Part shown: in pieces, positions 1-11,253 of the stretch
How positions within the stretch are numbered: the stretch's first letter is position 1
Layout of the letters: each line of letters opens with the position of its first letter
Source of the DNA: Hormiphora californensis
Lineage: Eukaryota; Ctenophora; Tentaculata; Cydippida; Pleurobrachiidae
DNA length: 64,000 bases
Assembly (NCBI GenBank): GCA_020137815.1
Contig: CM035355.1
Coordinates: forward strand, 1 to 64,000
Reading direction: 5' to 3'
Program-made: the position numbers and the translations under genes
Notes under the pieces: model-generated
What the model was told of the DNA's origin: nothing
Databases searched by the model: none
What the model saw: only the letters and a program-made list of their open reading frames with translations

Positions 1-83
1 CACCCGTATTTCCCTCAATTCGTCCACAAAGCCGAGATTTTTGACATGGAAATAACAAAAGGGTTGTACAGAGCCTTTCAATG
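1..83. other. Unassigned edge sequence
   Basis: No reading frame, repeat or motif was recognised before the family-A foldback element begins. Confidence 0.4.
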
Positions 84-1230
84 GTAGTAAAGTCGATATT
101 CAATAACTACATCGACCCCTCCCAATTGTTCCAGTTTTTTACATCTGTTTGGAGCCTTGAACGACCTCTAAACAGGTTTTACTTTTTCACAAACTGTTTC
201 ATCATGATGTAATCAGCATTTGAAATGTTGCTGATCATAACAAAAACCGAACTATTTTTTAACTGGGGTAAAACTATAGGTGTCAAAAGTTAGCTATGGT
301 CTCCTGAGTAAGCAATGCTTCTCAGGAGACCTATAGCTAACTTTTGACACCTATGCTTACTAAGCATCCGGAGACTCTAATAGATATTTCTAGCCGTTCC
401 CCTGTAATCATTAATCCCGGTGGAGACAATAGATACAATATGGACGTACGTGAGCGCTGGCAGGCTTTTACATGTTGTTGTATGTCTCTCACTCTCTCGA
501 GAAAAAAACCGCACGTGCAGTTGTGCCGCACCGCGGCTCATATTCACGTGCGAGATTAAAGTGAGAGTGGACTGAATCAGAATTGGACATGTTTTGTTGT
601 ACCTAGGTAGTAGAGATTAGCTTTCTGAGCATTTTGCGTTTTTGGCGCTCAAAATCGACCCACCCATCATTGAGATATTTTTTATGTTGGGAGAACTCCT
701 GTTTGATCAGTATATACAAAACAGAATAGAAACAATCGTGGTGTTTTACTTACACATTCTGAATATAAGCAGTGAGGTTGACATGTCCATGCACAGAAGC
801 AGGGCAATGCAAGCCAGCATATTAAAAAAATTTAAGAATGTGTTAATAAAGCACAAGGATTGTGTCTATCCTGTTTGATAAATATTGATCCAGCAGGAAT
901 TCTCCCAACATAACAAAAATATCTCAGTGATGGATGGGTCGATTTTGAGCGGCAAAAACGCAAAATACTCAAAAAGCTAATCTTTACTACCTACAACAAA
1001 CTTGTCCAATTCTGATCCGGTCCACTCTCACTCAAGAGGGAGAAAAAAGAGAGACGCACATTAACGTTATACATTAAAGTTGAGGTTGTAGGCAATTGCA
1101 CGTACGTCCATACTCAAATATGTGCTCTACCGGGATTAATGATTACGGGAGAACGGCTTGAAATATCTCTTAGAGTCTCTGGGTGGTTACTCAGGAGACC
1201 TAGAGCTAACTTTTGACACCCATGGTTTTA
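84..1230. mobile_element. Family A foldback element, copy 1 (truncated, carrying a MITE)
   Basis: The left arm runs from the motif AACTACATCGACC to about 545 and reappears inverted at about 1040-1230. The full-length reference copy is 25480-26270. This copy has lost the last 185 bp or so of its right arm. It carries MITE B at 560-1032, and the unoccupied equivalent of that site is visible near 25880. A short extra inverted repeat (276-313 with 316-353) suggests a rearrangement in the left arm. Non-coding. Confidence 0.75.
560..1032. mobile_element. MITE family B, copy 1 (TTAA type)
   Basis: About 470 bp with long inverted arms of roughly 210 bp. It starts AGTGAGAGTGGAC after TTAA at 556-559 and ends with the inverse at 1032; the right target has decayed to CAAG. 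Sister copies are 35225-35681, 43316-43784 and 58815-59283. Non-coding, so it would need a transposase supplied in trans. Confidence 0.85.
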
Positions 1231-1262
1231 TACTCCATTTTTTTCAACTGTTCACCCCCCAA

Positions 1263-2595
1263 TTAGTCAGGGCATATGATGTTAGATTTTCGGCATAATT
1301 GTTATAAAGCTAATTCCACTTCTAGGAGGTCGTATTGGGTCCCTAGAACCACCAAAAAAAATGTTCGCGATTTGGTGGATGAAGAAGTTGGGTTTCCGGG
1401 CCACGCCCTTCTACTAACTTTTTAGCCTATGGCTTAAAAACGCCAAAACTGTGCTTAGGGTAGGAGTAGGGACAAAATCAAGGGCACTAGAGTGTTCAGC
1501 GTCCTCGCATTAGTGGGGGTAGGTGCTGGAATTAAGTCTCTATCTCATCTGGTTAATTAGATAATTGGATAATTAGCTCTGTGCATAGCCGTTTTTGGCC
1601 ATACGGCTATAGCCATGTTAGGAAAGGAGTAGAGACAAAACCGAGGGCACTAAAGTGTTCAGCGTCCTCAAATTAGTGGGGGTAGGTGCTGGAATTAAGT
1701 CTCTATCTCATCTGGTTAATTAGATAATTGGATAATTAGGTCTGGGCATAGCCATTTTTGGCCATATGGCTATAGCCACTTAGGAATGGTTTATCGACTT
1801 TTCATTGGTGCCATTTTGTTCAGAAAAAAATTTCAATCTAAGAGTTGTGGAAAAATTTAGAGCCTATCTCTTACCGTTTTGGCGTTATTTGCGATCAAAG
1901 TATGCCAAATTAGTCGAAAATGCCAAAAATATTAGTTAATTGGCCTACTTTGACCGCAAATAACGCCAAAACGGTAAGAGATAGGCTCTAAATTTTTCCA
2001 CAACTCTTAGATTGAAATTTTTTTCTGAACAAAATGGCACCAATGAAAAGTCGATAAACCATTCCTAAGTGGCTATAGCCATATGGCCAAAAATGGCTAT
2101 GCCCAGACCTAATTATCCAATTATCTAATTAACCAGATGAGATAGAGACTTAATTCCAGCACCTACCCCCACTAATTCGAGGACGCTGAACACTTTAGTG
2201 CCCTCGGTTTTGTCTCTACTCCTTTCCTAACATGGCTATAGCCGTATGGCCAAAAACGGCTATGCACAGAGCTAATTATCCAATTATCTAATTAACCAGA
2301 TGAGATAGAGACTTAATTCCAGCACCTACCCCCACTAATGCGAGGACGCTGAACACTCTAGTGCCCTTGATTTTGTCCCTACTCCTACCCTAAGCACAGT
2401 TTTGGCGTTTTTAAGCCATAGGCTAAAAAGTTAGTAGAAGGGCGTGGCCCGGAAACCCAACTTCTTCATCCACCAAATCGCGAACATTTTTTTTCGTGGT
2501 TCTGGGGACCCAATACGACCTCCTAGAAGTGGAATTAGCTTTATAACAATTATGCCGAAAATCACCATGAAATTGACATCATATGCCCTGACTAA
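1263..2595. mobile_element. 1.33-kb foldback element with duplicated internal module
   Basis: Near-perfect inverted arms of about 640 bp end in TTAGTCAGGGCATATGATG, with a loop of about 45 bp near 1900-1945. Each arm holds two tandem copies of a roughly 180-210-bp module containing GGGCACTAAAGTGTTCAGCG, TTAGTGGGGGTAGGTGC and TAATTGGATAATTAG. A partial relative lies at 18580-18850 and 19215-19260. The same module grammar occurs in the foldback at 50753-55960. ORFs in the arms mirror each other and are not treated as genes. Confidence 0.85.
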
Positions 2596-3190
2596 ATGTC
2601 GTGCGCGAAATTGTTTTGCGCGTTTATCACATGTTAACGTGTAGCAATCAATCAATCAAAACTGCCGCTGGCAGTGGCATGTGCCGCAATAAATTATATA
2701 ATGTCAAGAAAACCAGCCACACTGGACAAAACTGGGTGGGGATGCAGGGTGGCGCATCATGGCTAATAACACGAAGACGGTTACTCCAAGTTACTCCACC
2801 CTGGTACCCACCGTGTCCGAACAATGTTTCACACAGCTAATTGTAATAATCATAGATATAAATCAAATCTCAAGTCTCCCTCTCTCGAACTCATAATTCT
2901 CACCCGAGCACAAGAACAATCACTAACAATCTCTCCTCTCCTCACATGTGATCGCTCACTCTCTGATCTCAACAACGGACCCCCTCCTGATCCTAAAAAT
3001 CTTCTCTGGCTCTTTCTCTCTCTTCTCTCTCAACCTGGCAACAAGATCCCTCCTCTCAGTCCGTTCCTCTACAGTTCTGTCTGGAGATATGTACACAGAT
3101 TGAAAAGTATCTGAGTCCTTCAGCTGAGCAGATTTCCCCAGAATTTTTTTTTTGGAAGAAGTTTCAAACGATCACGGAAACAATTCGCAT
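2596..3190. other. Unassigned stretch with a weak open frame
   Basis: A + frame of 96 codons at 2824-3114 is rich in Ser and Leu but resembles no family I recognise. The DNA is CT-rich, which can keep frames open by chance. It could be an unrecognised exon, but I see no convincing splice pair. Confidence 0.25.
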
Positions 3191-3438
3191 TTTTAAATAT
3201 CAAATAATATCACACACCGTGCGTCTGAGGGCTTCACGCAGGAATCCCGCACTTAAGAAGCCCCTCTAGATGTAGCTAAGTTTTACAGGTAAATAAGTTA
3301 AAAATATATCGTTGTTGCTGCTAGACTAGATTAACAGTTAGAGAGGGGGGAGCCACGGGGAGAGGGGCGTCCCGCAGCAGTGGCAGCGGTGAGCAATTGG
3401 AACATTCATGAAGTGAGAAGGTGAAGGTGATGGAATAA

Positions 3439-5382
3439 TTATAGAATATTGTCGATATCAATATCACTGAAAAGGTAGCTCTTGAGCCCAGTCAGGAAGA
3501 TGGGCAACGTGTCACTCTGTCGAAGTTCGTACGGTAGCAAATTCCAGGACCTGGTGACCCTATGGAAGAAGCTATCGCGCAAAGTGGAGGAGCACTTGTG
3601 ACTGTTACTCGTGTCCACAAGGGTGGTTTGATCTAAGCCAGCAATAATATCACGATTTTGACGCGTAGGTCGAAGATCGGCAACATTAACTGGCCTTATA
3701 GAATCAGGAATATCAATCTGTACCATATTATAGACAATCTGGTAAAACAGCCGCAGGTCATTATACAAGAAGAGTTCCTTGAAAGGAAGAATGTTCAGAC
3801 CCTTGAGATAAAACACATATTGAACATTACTATATGATGCCATAGGTTCATTTCTGATCCATTTGACAACTCTCTTCTGCAATTTCTCAAGAGAAAGCAA
3901 CTGGGTCCTACCGATGTTACACCAGATAGGACTACAGTGCTCAATTAGAGAACGCACCATGGTCAGGTAAAGAGATCTCTTGTTGGCACTGTTGTTAAGA
4001 AAATAGCACGTCCTACGCAACAAATTGAACTTGGAGATCATACTGGTGTTAATATACTCGCAGTGAGAACTCCAATTCAAGTTACTGGTAACAAATATAC
4101 CCAAATCTAGCTGTTTGGTAACATAATCAATAAACAATAAAGAACAGGGCCAAGAATGGACCCCTGGAGAACACCCGAGATGACAGGTAACTCCTCAGAT
4201 GACTCACCATCAATAACAACCTTCTGTCTACGATCTCTCAGGTAGTTCTTGATAAATCTAAGCAACATCCCATCCAAACCGAATTTGATTTTCAGCTTGT
4301 TCAGAATGATGTCATGATTACAAGAATCGAATGCACGTTTAAAATCAAAATAAACAACATCAGTACGCACACAGTCTGAGTGATTAAGGTTAGAAGCAAG
4401 AGAGTGTGTGAAAGGGAGGAGCTGGGTACAGCAAGATCTCCCCTCCACAAACCCATGCTGCCTAGGGTCAATCATGGAACCACAATGACTCATAATTCTA
4501 TTCTTAACTAACACCTCCATGATCTTCCCCACTAGAGACAGAAGCGAAATCGGTCTGTAGTTGGCAACATCCTTACTGTCCCCTTTTTTATGTATAGGTA
4601 CAATGGAAGCTAGCTTCCAGTCGTCAGGGACCACGCCGGTAGACATAGAGAGATTAAGAAGCAACCAGATTGGGTAGGATAGGCTACCCGCACAGTTCTT
4701 CAGAAATCTGCCATGAATCCCATCGGGCCCACATGACTTAGACACATCAATATTGCACAGCGCACTATACACTTCAGAACAAGAGAAATAACAATCAAAC
4801 TCTTTACGTACGGGACAGGTCAACGTCAATATTGTACAAACTCGCTTCTGTGAATAGACTCGCAAAATGTGCATTGAATAATGATGCCTTGGCACTAGGG
4901 TCAGTGTGAGTGACATCATTACGATAAACAGTGGGTGGGATCCTATCACACTTACTAGATGACTTGATATGTGACCAGAATCTCTTGGTGATTGAGTTAG
5001 AATCGTTCACTCCGAAAAAGCTGTTCATTTTCTGAATAATCAGATTCTTGAAATCCCTTCTCGCAGTGGTGTACCTCTCTCTCGTGGGTGGGGTGGGGTT
5101 TGACACATACTTTTTCCTAAGATCCTCCTTGATACGCCGTGCCTTTTTACAGTCACGATCATACCAGAGAGGTTCAAAGGAACCCCTGAGACGTCTCATG
5201 GGAATGTACTTCTCAACACACTCGAAAAGGCTACCACACAACTTCTTCCAAGCACAGTTAGCATTACTCACAATAATACTATCCCAGTCAACTCGGGCTA
5301 GAGCAACATTTAGACCCAACCAATCGGCCTTATTAAAATCAAAACAGGTTCTAGCTTTGCCCTTACTGGGTCTGTACCCCGC
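3439..5382 (-). pseudogene. LINE reverse transcriptase lacking its catalytic core
   Basis: This continues the endonuclease frame. The linker and RT start are at 5319-4804, a frameshift follows between 4949 and 4804, and RT fingers/palm lie at 4949-4107 (HKKGDSKDVANYRPISLLS, motif A YFDFKRAFDSCNHD, motif B GVLQGSILGP). The C-terminal domain is at 4137-3439. Sequence that should encode the FADD/YADD motif C is absent between GSILGPVLY and the downstream DLGIFVTSNLNWS, so an internal deletion of roughly 100 codons removed the active site. The copy cannot make active RT. The domain order is standard for CR1-like ORF2. Confidence 0.85.
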
Positions 5383-6735
5383 TTAGATGGAGAACGACAC
5401 ACCATAGTGATCAGATACACACAGTGCGTCCTTCTCCATCACAGCTAGATCTCTGACGATCTCAGGACAGTTAGTAAATAACAGATCTAGGGTATTGCCC
5501 TGTGAGTGAGCAGGAGCGTGTATGAGCTGTGAGTGTCCCAAATCACCACATAAAAGATCAACAAAATCACGCTCAAGAGAGTTAGGGGTAGCACCACTGG
5601 GCCAATCGATTGTAGGAAAATTCAAATCACCGATTAGAATATGGCGCTTGAACCCCTTAGACTTGACAAGGTTATGTAAATAGTCACGAACATTACAGAA
5701 ATTCTCGTGAGAGAGAATCCCAACTCTATAAAAAGTACTGAGACACACACTGACATTATTCAGCTTGACAAACACACTTAACAACTCAGCCTGAGTACTA
5801 AACTTACAGAACTGGTGACTAGAGATACTAATATCATCCCGATGGGCAATCAAGACACCACCTCCATTACTTCTAAATCTGAAAGGCTGGGAAGGGTCAA
5901 AAGGGTGCGACTTGCCTGACCGATCGAGACGATACGTCCTGTAACTATTAGGAAGAACAGAGACAGAACTAATAGTAGGCTTGAGCCAGGTCTCGTTCAA
6001 AATAATAATCGCAGGTTTGTGGTCATAAATGTACCCATGCATGTCTCCCAACTTGAGTCTGTTCAACTCAGGTGAAGCAGAGCCCAGACTGGAGGAATGC
6101 ACAAGCCCATGAACATTGTTGTAAATAACACTGTAATCCTTGGGCCCAGGATTAGAGATAGAGGGATTGGCGATAAAAATCAAGGAGAAATTAAGAGCGT
6201 ACAAAACAGACAATACAACTACTCTACAGGACGACAGACTACAACCCAAAAATATAACATTTATAGCACTTACAACCGACAAACTGAGGTACTTATCAAC
6301 CGTAACATAGTCACTGCTCTGGTCAAGGAAACTAATCTGATCAATATCGACTGATTGTGAACTGTGGGCAGATATATGGTGAAAAACAACAAGGGTGAGA
6401 GTGAAAAAATGAATGAATGTTCCAATTGCAAAACCACATACCAGTGCTGACAGGTCACCCCCATCCTCCACACGGCATCCCCCTCCTTGGCGCTGATATC
6501 TTTTAGTATTAAACTTTCCAATACACTCTCTATATCTTTGGGAACATATTGGCAGGTTAGGGTATGGCCTGGCCGGGGTAAGAGGAAATCTATAAAACAT
6601 CTGAGAAAACAGAAATGGGGAAACTGGGTAACTAAGGGACTGGGGGAGGGGGGTAAAGGAGTTAGATGACTCGAGTAAAACAATGGAAAAAATAGTGGAT
6701 AGCACGCAAAAATTCTCTCCCGCTCTCTCACTCAC
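5383..6735 (-). pseudogene. LINE ORF2, N-terminal part with APE-type endonuclease
   Basis: This is the 450-codon N-terminal half of a LINE ORF2. A hydrophobic stretch at about residues 150-190 is followed by NPGP at 195-198, then an APE-like endonuclease from about residue 200. Visible endonuclease motifs are ILNETW, the GDLNFP catalytic strand and SDHYGVSF near the end. The enzyme normally nicks target DNA to prime reverse transcription. The frame stops (TAA) right after SDHYGVSFSI, and homologous coding sequence continues in the same frame downstream, so this is a nonsense mutation and not the natural end. The first 140 residues or so are low complexity and may not be translated. Confidence 0.8.
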
Positions 6736-6838
6736 TCAAAATCATAATACTGCATGCACCAAATATAGCTCACCCAATCTGGTAAGATAGCTCTTCCAAA
6801 TAAGGAATGATTAAAGCTCTCCTAATATGGAATGATTA

Positions 6839-8846
6839 CTTACTTACTTGATACTTGGTTCGGTCTCCTCAATCATTCGAGTGGCCGGCTCCAAGTATCC
6901 TCGCTCGCAGCGACGTGAGCTGTCTCCATTCATTTCTGCTCTCTGCAGTGTTAGTAATAGCACGGAGAGACTGGGATTGACCCGTAGCGTCTCGATAGTC
7001 ATTCAGAACACAGGAGGACCAGGTTTTACGCGGTTTTCCTCTGGAACGTTTCCCATGACTAGGCACCCAGTGATAGAGTTTGTTGGGCACCCTATCCTCA
7101 GGCATTCTAACCAGGTGTCCAAACCAGCGGAGTCTCCCATTGCCTATGAACTTCGAGATTGGTTCTATCCCCGCTCTTTCCAGTACCTCCCTGTTAGATA
7201 CTCTCCTAAACCACTGTATTCTCAGGATTCTCCGCAGGCACCGTTGGTGGAATGCCTCCACCCGGCGATCTTGTACCTGCGTGGTGGTCCAGGCCTCACA
7301 ACCATAGAGAAGCACCGTCAGAACAGCAGCCCTGTAAATCCTGATCTTGGTACAGGTCCTGATGTTACGGTTGTACCAGATCCTACAAAGCATACTGAAT
7401 GCACTGTATGCCTTCCCTATCCTGATACCCAGCTCCTTGTCGATGGTACCATCAGAGGACATAGCCGATCCAAGATAGGTGAAACTGGTCACCTGCTCAA
7501 CCGGATTGCCCTCCACAGATATGTTGACCGTATCCGCCTCCGAAAAGGGACGCTGGTTAAGACCCTTAGAAAATGCCATAACTTTAGTCTTTTTCGCATT
7601 GATCTTCAAACCAGCATACCCAGCGTATTTAGTCAGTAAATCTGTAGACTCCTGGAGCCCTTCCTCTGTATCATCCATTACAGCCATATCATCCGCGTAA
7701 TCGAGGTCCAGAAGCCACTCCCCTCCATCCCCACTCTCAACACCCTGAAGAGTGACCCCCCTGGAGACAGTCTTGTTACACTCAGCAAGCTGAGCTGCCC
7801 AGTTTATAACGATGTTAAAGACTGGCGGCCCCTGGATGTCGCCCTGACCAGTACCACTAAGAACATTGAACCAATCGGAGAGTTCCCCACCATGTTTCAC
7901 TGCACTCACTGTACCATCAAAAAACGCACGAATTATCCGGATATATTTCTCAGGAAGACCATAATGGCGAAATGATGCCCAGATGAAATCCCTGTTTATA
8001 CAATCGAATGCTGATTTAAAGTCTATAAAGTTTATGTACAATGGTAAATTATATGTTATACACTGTTGTATGATAGTACGGAGGGAATAAATCTGATCCA
8101 CACAAGAACGGTTTCGTCTAAAACCGCACTGGTTTTCCCTGAGTGCTAGTTCTAGGCCTGATGCCAACCGGTTCAGCATAACAATCTGAAACAACTTTGA
8201 AGTTGTTGACCGCAGTGTAATACCCCTGTTGTTTGAACAGATACTGGGGTCACCCTTTTTGGGAATCACGGAAATGACCCCCTTCAACCACTCCTCCGGG
8301 ACCATCTCCTCCCTCCAGACTCCACCAAACAAATCCACTAGGGGGCCGACAAGACCACTTGAGCCGTACCGAAGCTGCTCATTCGTAATCCCATCAACGC
8401 CAGGACTCTTATGATTCTTGAGCCTTTTCAGTGCCGCTAAAACTTCTCCACGAGAAGGTGGAGGATCATCCTCACCAAGGTCCTCAAAACACGGGTCCAC
8501 ATCCAGACCATCCAGATCCGAGAGCTGTGATGTAGTTACAGGGGGGTTCAACAGCTCAGAAAAGTGCTCCGCCCAGCGCTCCCGCTGTTGAACAGGATCA
8601 GCGATGAGTTCACCATTCCCGTCGCGAACAGCAGAACCGCCGCGTTTCCTCACACCTGAAAGATCTTTCATGTGCTGCCAAAGCTCCCTCTGCCGCCCAT
8701 GCACCGCAGCATTCTCCAAATCCGATGCCAAACAATCCGCCCACCTATTATCATCCAAACGTGAGGCCTTCTTGACCAGCTTGTTAAGCCTGGAGTACTC
8801 AGATCCACCAGCGGGATCATTCTTCTTCAGCTCAGCACGTTGAGAT
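6839..8846 (-). mobile_element. RTE-like LINE, copy 1, 5'-truncated insertion with 14-bp TSD
   Basis: The insertion is bounded by direct copies of ATATGGAATGATTA at 6825-6838 and 8847-8860. On the minus strand its 3' end is the short tandem tail AAGTAAGTAAG, as in RTE-type LINEs. The 5' end is truncated in the linker between endonuclease and RT, the usual result of incomplete target-primed reverse transcription. Related copies are 29908-31440 and 57230-60464. Confidence 0.9.
6869..8758 (-). CDS. RTE-like reverse transcriptase, long open frame (5'-truncated)
   Basis: This 629-codon frame is the longest uninterrupted protein frame in the window. It is the RT of an RTE-type LINE, which would copy its RNA into DNA at a nicked target. 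PKKGDPSICSNNRGITL lies at about residues 166-182, motif A FIDFKSAFD at 244-252, motif B SGTGQGDIQGPPVFN at 301-315 and the catalytic YADD at 354-357. A C-terminal region follows with LLYGCEAWT and the RLRWFGHLVRMPEDR / GKRSRGKPRKTW motifs. The upstream APE endonuclease is missing because the copy is 5'-truncated, so the annotated start is only the first ATG. All palm motifs look intact, so the insertion is probably young. Transcription is doubtful without a promoter. Confidence 0.9.
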   Translation of the reverse strand: MDDNRWADCLASDLENAAVHGRQRELWQHMKDLSGVRKRGGSAVRDGNGELIADPVQQRERWAEHFSELLNPPVTTSQLSDLDGLDVDPCFEDLGEDDPPPSRGEVLAALKRLKNHKSPGVDGITNEQLRYGSSGLVGPLVDLFGGVWREEMVPEEWLKGVISVIPKKGDPSICSNNRGITLRSTTSKLFQIVMLNRLASGLELALRENQCGFRRNRSCVDQIYSLRTIIQQCITYNLPLYINFIDFKSAFDCINRDFIWASFRHYGLPEKYIRIIRAFFDGTVSAVKHGGELSDWFNVLSGTGQGDIQGPPVFNIVINWAAQLAECNKTVSRGVTLQGVESGDGGEWLLDLDYADDMAVMDDTEEGLQESTDLLTKYAGYAGLKINAKKTKVMAFSKGLNQRPFSEADTVNISVEGNPVEQVTSFTYLGSAMSSDGTIDKELGIRIGKAYSAFSMLCRIWYNRNIRTCTKIRIYRAAVLTVLLYGCEAWTTTQVQDRRVEAFHQRCLRRILRIQWFRRVSNREVLERAGIEPISKFIGNGRLRWFGHLVRMPEDRVPNKLYHWVPSHGKRSRGKPRKTWSSCVLNDYRDATGQSQSLRAITNTAESRNEWRQLTSLRARILGAGHSND

Positions 8847-8911
8847 ATATGGAATGATTATAGCTCTCCCAATATGGAAGTAGGGAAGTAAAAAGGGTGC
8901 ACCATGACTAA

Positions 8912-9141
8912 AGGTCCCCCCAAACTACTATGTCCCTTGCTGCGCGCGACCGGATTTCAGACGGCCATAGCTCCACCCCCTGATAAGATAGAGACTTGAA
9001 ATTTGTATTGTAGGGAGATCATATCACGTTCTTCGTACAAAACAAATTTCAAGTCTCTATCTCATCAGGGAGTGGAGTTATGACCGTGGGAAATTTCACA
9101 AAACATGAGTGAGGGGCATAGTAGTTTAGGGTGTACTTTAA
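8912..9141. mobile_element. MITE family D, copy 1
   Basis: A palindromic element of about 230 bp. Its ends contain CCCCAAACTACTATGTCCC and the inverse, and its inner arms contain GATAGAGACTTGAAATTTG. Other copies are 41138-41290, 50452-50694 and a disrupted one at the right window edge. The interval 9142-9379 holds nothing recognised. Confidence 0.8.
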
Positions 9142-9379
9142 GGGGGAACAGCTGCTCTCTCTTGCATATATGAAACTACAGGGAAGAGAAAAATGCAAAG
9201 AACTGATAAATTAGGAACTATTGTTCACTTTCTGTTTATCTATCTGCTCTGCTGTTAGTACTCGTCTCACAAATACACCAGTTTTTAACTTAAGGCCCCA
9301 GTTAGAGATTTTGCGACTGATGTTAGTTACAATGAAGCAGGCCCCTGCTGACACTGCTGACACTGCCGCGCGCGCTACT

Positions 9380-10479
9380 TTACATGCAATTCACATCGAA
9401 AACCCTGCTAGTCAACGAAGATTTGGCGCGCACAGGGACTCTCCCAGCTTGCGCCAGTTGCAGACTGGAGGCTGGCCCCAGAAACTGGAGCCAGCCTCCA
9501 ATCTGCAACTGGAGCGTAACAGAAAAGAGTTTGTTCGGTCCGTCATAATAGACCCGTTCAACGTCTGTACGGTCCTCTAGCTCTTTCTTCCTCTCTCTCA
9601 CAGAAGCAGGGGCATAGTGAAACACTCCTAACTTTCTGTCTCTCAGTGGTTTCATTTTAGTAAAGCTGTCCTAGCTGTTTCCCTGCTCCTCAGTACCACC
9701 CGAACAGGACGTACTCGCTCATCACTCCTCCTCCCCAGTCTACTGACCTCCAACAAAACAGGTGCTTCATCCAGATACTCGAACAATTCTTTCAATCTAC
9801 TGGTGTCGTTACCATCAACATTCTCGGCTAACCCATGTACTATCAGATTTGAAGATCGGTCAACTGTAGCGCTGGCAAGGGCGGCACGTATTCTAGTTGG
9901 AGCTAATGCAGATGCACACGTCTGCTTCATGGTGGTAGCAGCGGTCTCAAGGACGGAAGAATAACTGTTCATTTCCTCTTTTACGACAGTCTGGACAGCA
10001 GTAATGCTACTCTCTAGCTGAGAGTCCTTCATTGAGATGATGGTGTCTTTCAGTGCACTAACCTCTTCCTGAAGGGCGATCATTTTCCGGTCACGCTCGA
10101 GTAGTTCGTCCTTGACAGTGTCGAGACGGTTTCTGGTGTGCTCCAAATGTTCCAGAAGCTTCTCTACTTCCTCTCGGGACTCATCGAGTACAGGTACAGG
10201 TGTCTCCTCCACTGTCTCAAAATGGTTTCTAGCTACCTTTGACAGGGGCAGAGATCTTCTTATTGGTATCAAGACTCGAAATTTTGCTGGTAGTGATTCT
10301 GTTCTGATCAAATTCAACACCCTCCTTGTTGGAGTCAGGGTAGCCGCCGATTCTTCGCATGATAGCCAGGATCGTCTTTTCCAGCCGGATGAAGTCCGCT
10401 GCACCTGTATTATCGAAAGGAACTGAACGTTCCCATGCTGAAAACGTTCGATCCATCTGGAACTGGTGGGCCAGTACAA
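9380..10479 (-). pseudogene. LINE ORF1-like protein (coiled coil plus RNA-binding fold), frameshifted
   Basis: The 10479-9652 frame contains a long coiled coil (REEVEKLLEHLEHTRNRLD, LLERDRKMIALQEEVSALKD). It is followed by SNLIVHGLAENVDGNDTSR and the VSRLGRRSDERVRPVRVVL strand typical of the RRM-like half of LINE ORF1 proteins, which coat element RNA. At 9652 the frame ends in an ATGA overlap, and homologous coding continues in another frame (LRDRKLGVFHYAPASVRERK), showing a one-base lesion. The natural N-terminus may be the 10456-10229 frame (starting MDRTFSAWERSVPFDN). A 59-bp hairpin interrupts the 3' end. The closest relative in the window is 43896-45033. Confidence 0.65.
9454..9512. repeat. 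59-bp hairpin inside the ORF1 remnant
   Basis: Arms of about 26 bp begin CCAGTTGCAGACTGGAGG and return inverted with very few mismatches. It interrupts the C-terminal coding region of the ORF1 remnant, so it is probably a very short foldback insertion. Confidence 0.7.
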
Positions 10480-11253
10480 TTGTACTAGGTCAGGAACACT
10501 AACAGTTGAACAAAGTATGCAGAGCGCTGTTAGAGATACAAAATAGATTTAAGTAGCGCACGCCACCCAAATTCTAATTTTTATTAAACTAGAGAGCCCA
10601 GGCAAAAGAACAAAAAACTCTCACACCCTATTGACTCCTCTCAATCCCGATCCCTGACTCATGCCTACTTTGCTCCCTACGGCGCCGCTTCGCGGCACCT
10701 CCGGTCGCGAGATCATACTACACGCCCCCGTCCCCCTGTTGACTCCCCTCAGTCTTCACCCCTCGGCCCTCTTAATCCCCTCGGCCCCTATTGAATCATA
10801 TTGTCCCCTATTCACTCCATCGCACCCTCTATTCACTCCCCTATAACGCCATAATGAATACTTCCCTCACCCCTCTCTCAATCTGTGATCTGTAGCAGTT
10901 TAAAAAGTCCCCATTTTCCCTCATTTTTCACCATTTCCTCCATTACTCAGTCATTTCTCAACCAAATTCCAAAATCTTGGGCTCATTAGAAAGATAATCT
11001 CAACCTCTATCCAAAGAACTATTATCCCCCAAATTTATAAAAGCTTTACACACGCACGTGCACTCCCCAAACCCCCCACCAACCACCCCTAACAACACTT
11101 CAATTTTGCACGTGCGAGCCCGTTAGCGATGGAACCGTTGACAATGTGTACTGATATGAGGATACTTAACTTTCTAGGGTCCCTAAAAGGGTCCTTTAAC
11201 TTTCTAGGGTCCTTAAAAGGGTCCCTAAAAGGGTCCCTTAAAGGGACCCTTAA

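Larger units (their letters stand above)
3190..6740 (-). mobile_element. CR1-like non-LTR retrotransposon, decayed
   Basis: An endonuclease plus reverse transcriptase ORF2 is encoded on the minus strand, followed by an AT-rich 3' region ending near 3190. The RT carries the GVLQGSILGP motif B typical of the CR1/jockey group. The coding part is broken by a stop, a frameshift and a deletion (see the two pseudogene entries). No target duplication was found, so both ends are approximate. Confidence 0.75.

Noticed and set aside
6848-7639. 263-codon + strand frame
   Set aside because: Antisense shadow of the RTE-like RT at 6869-8758.
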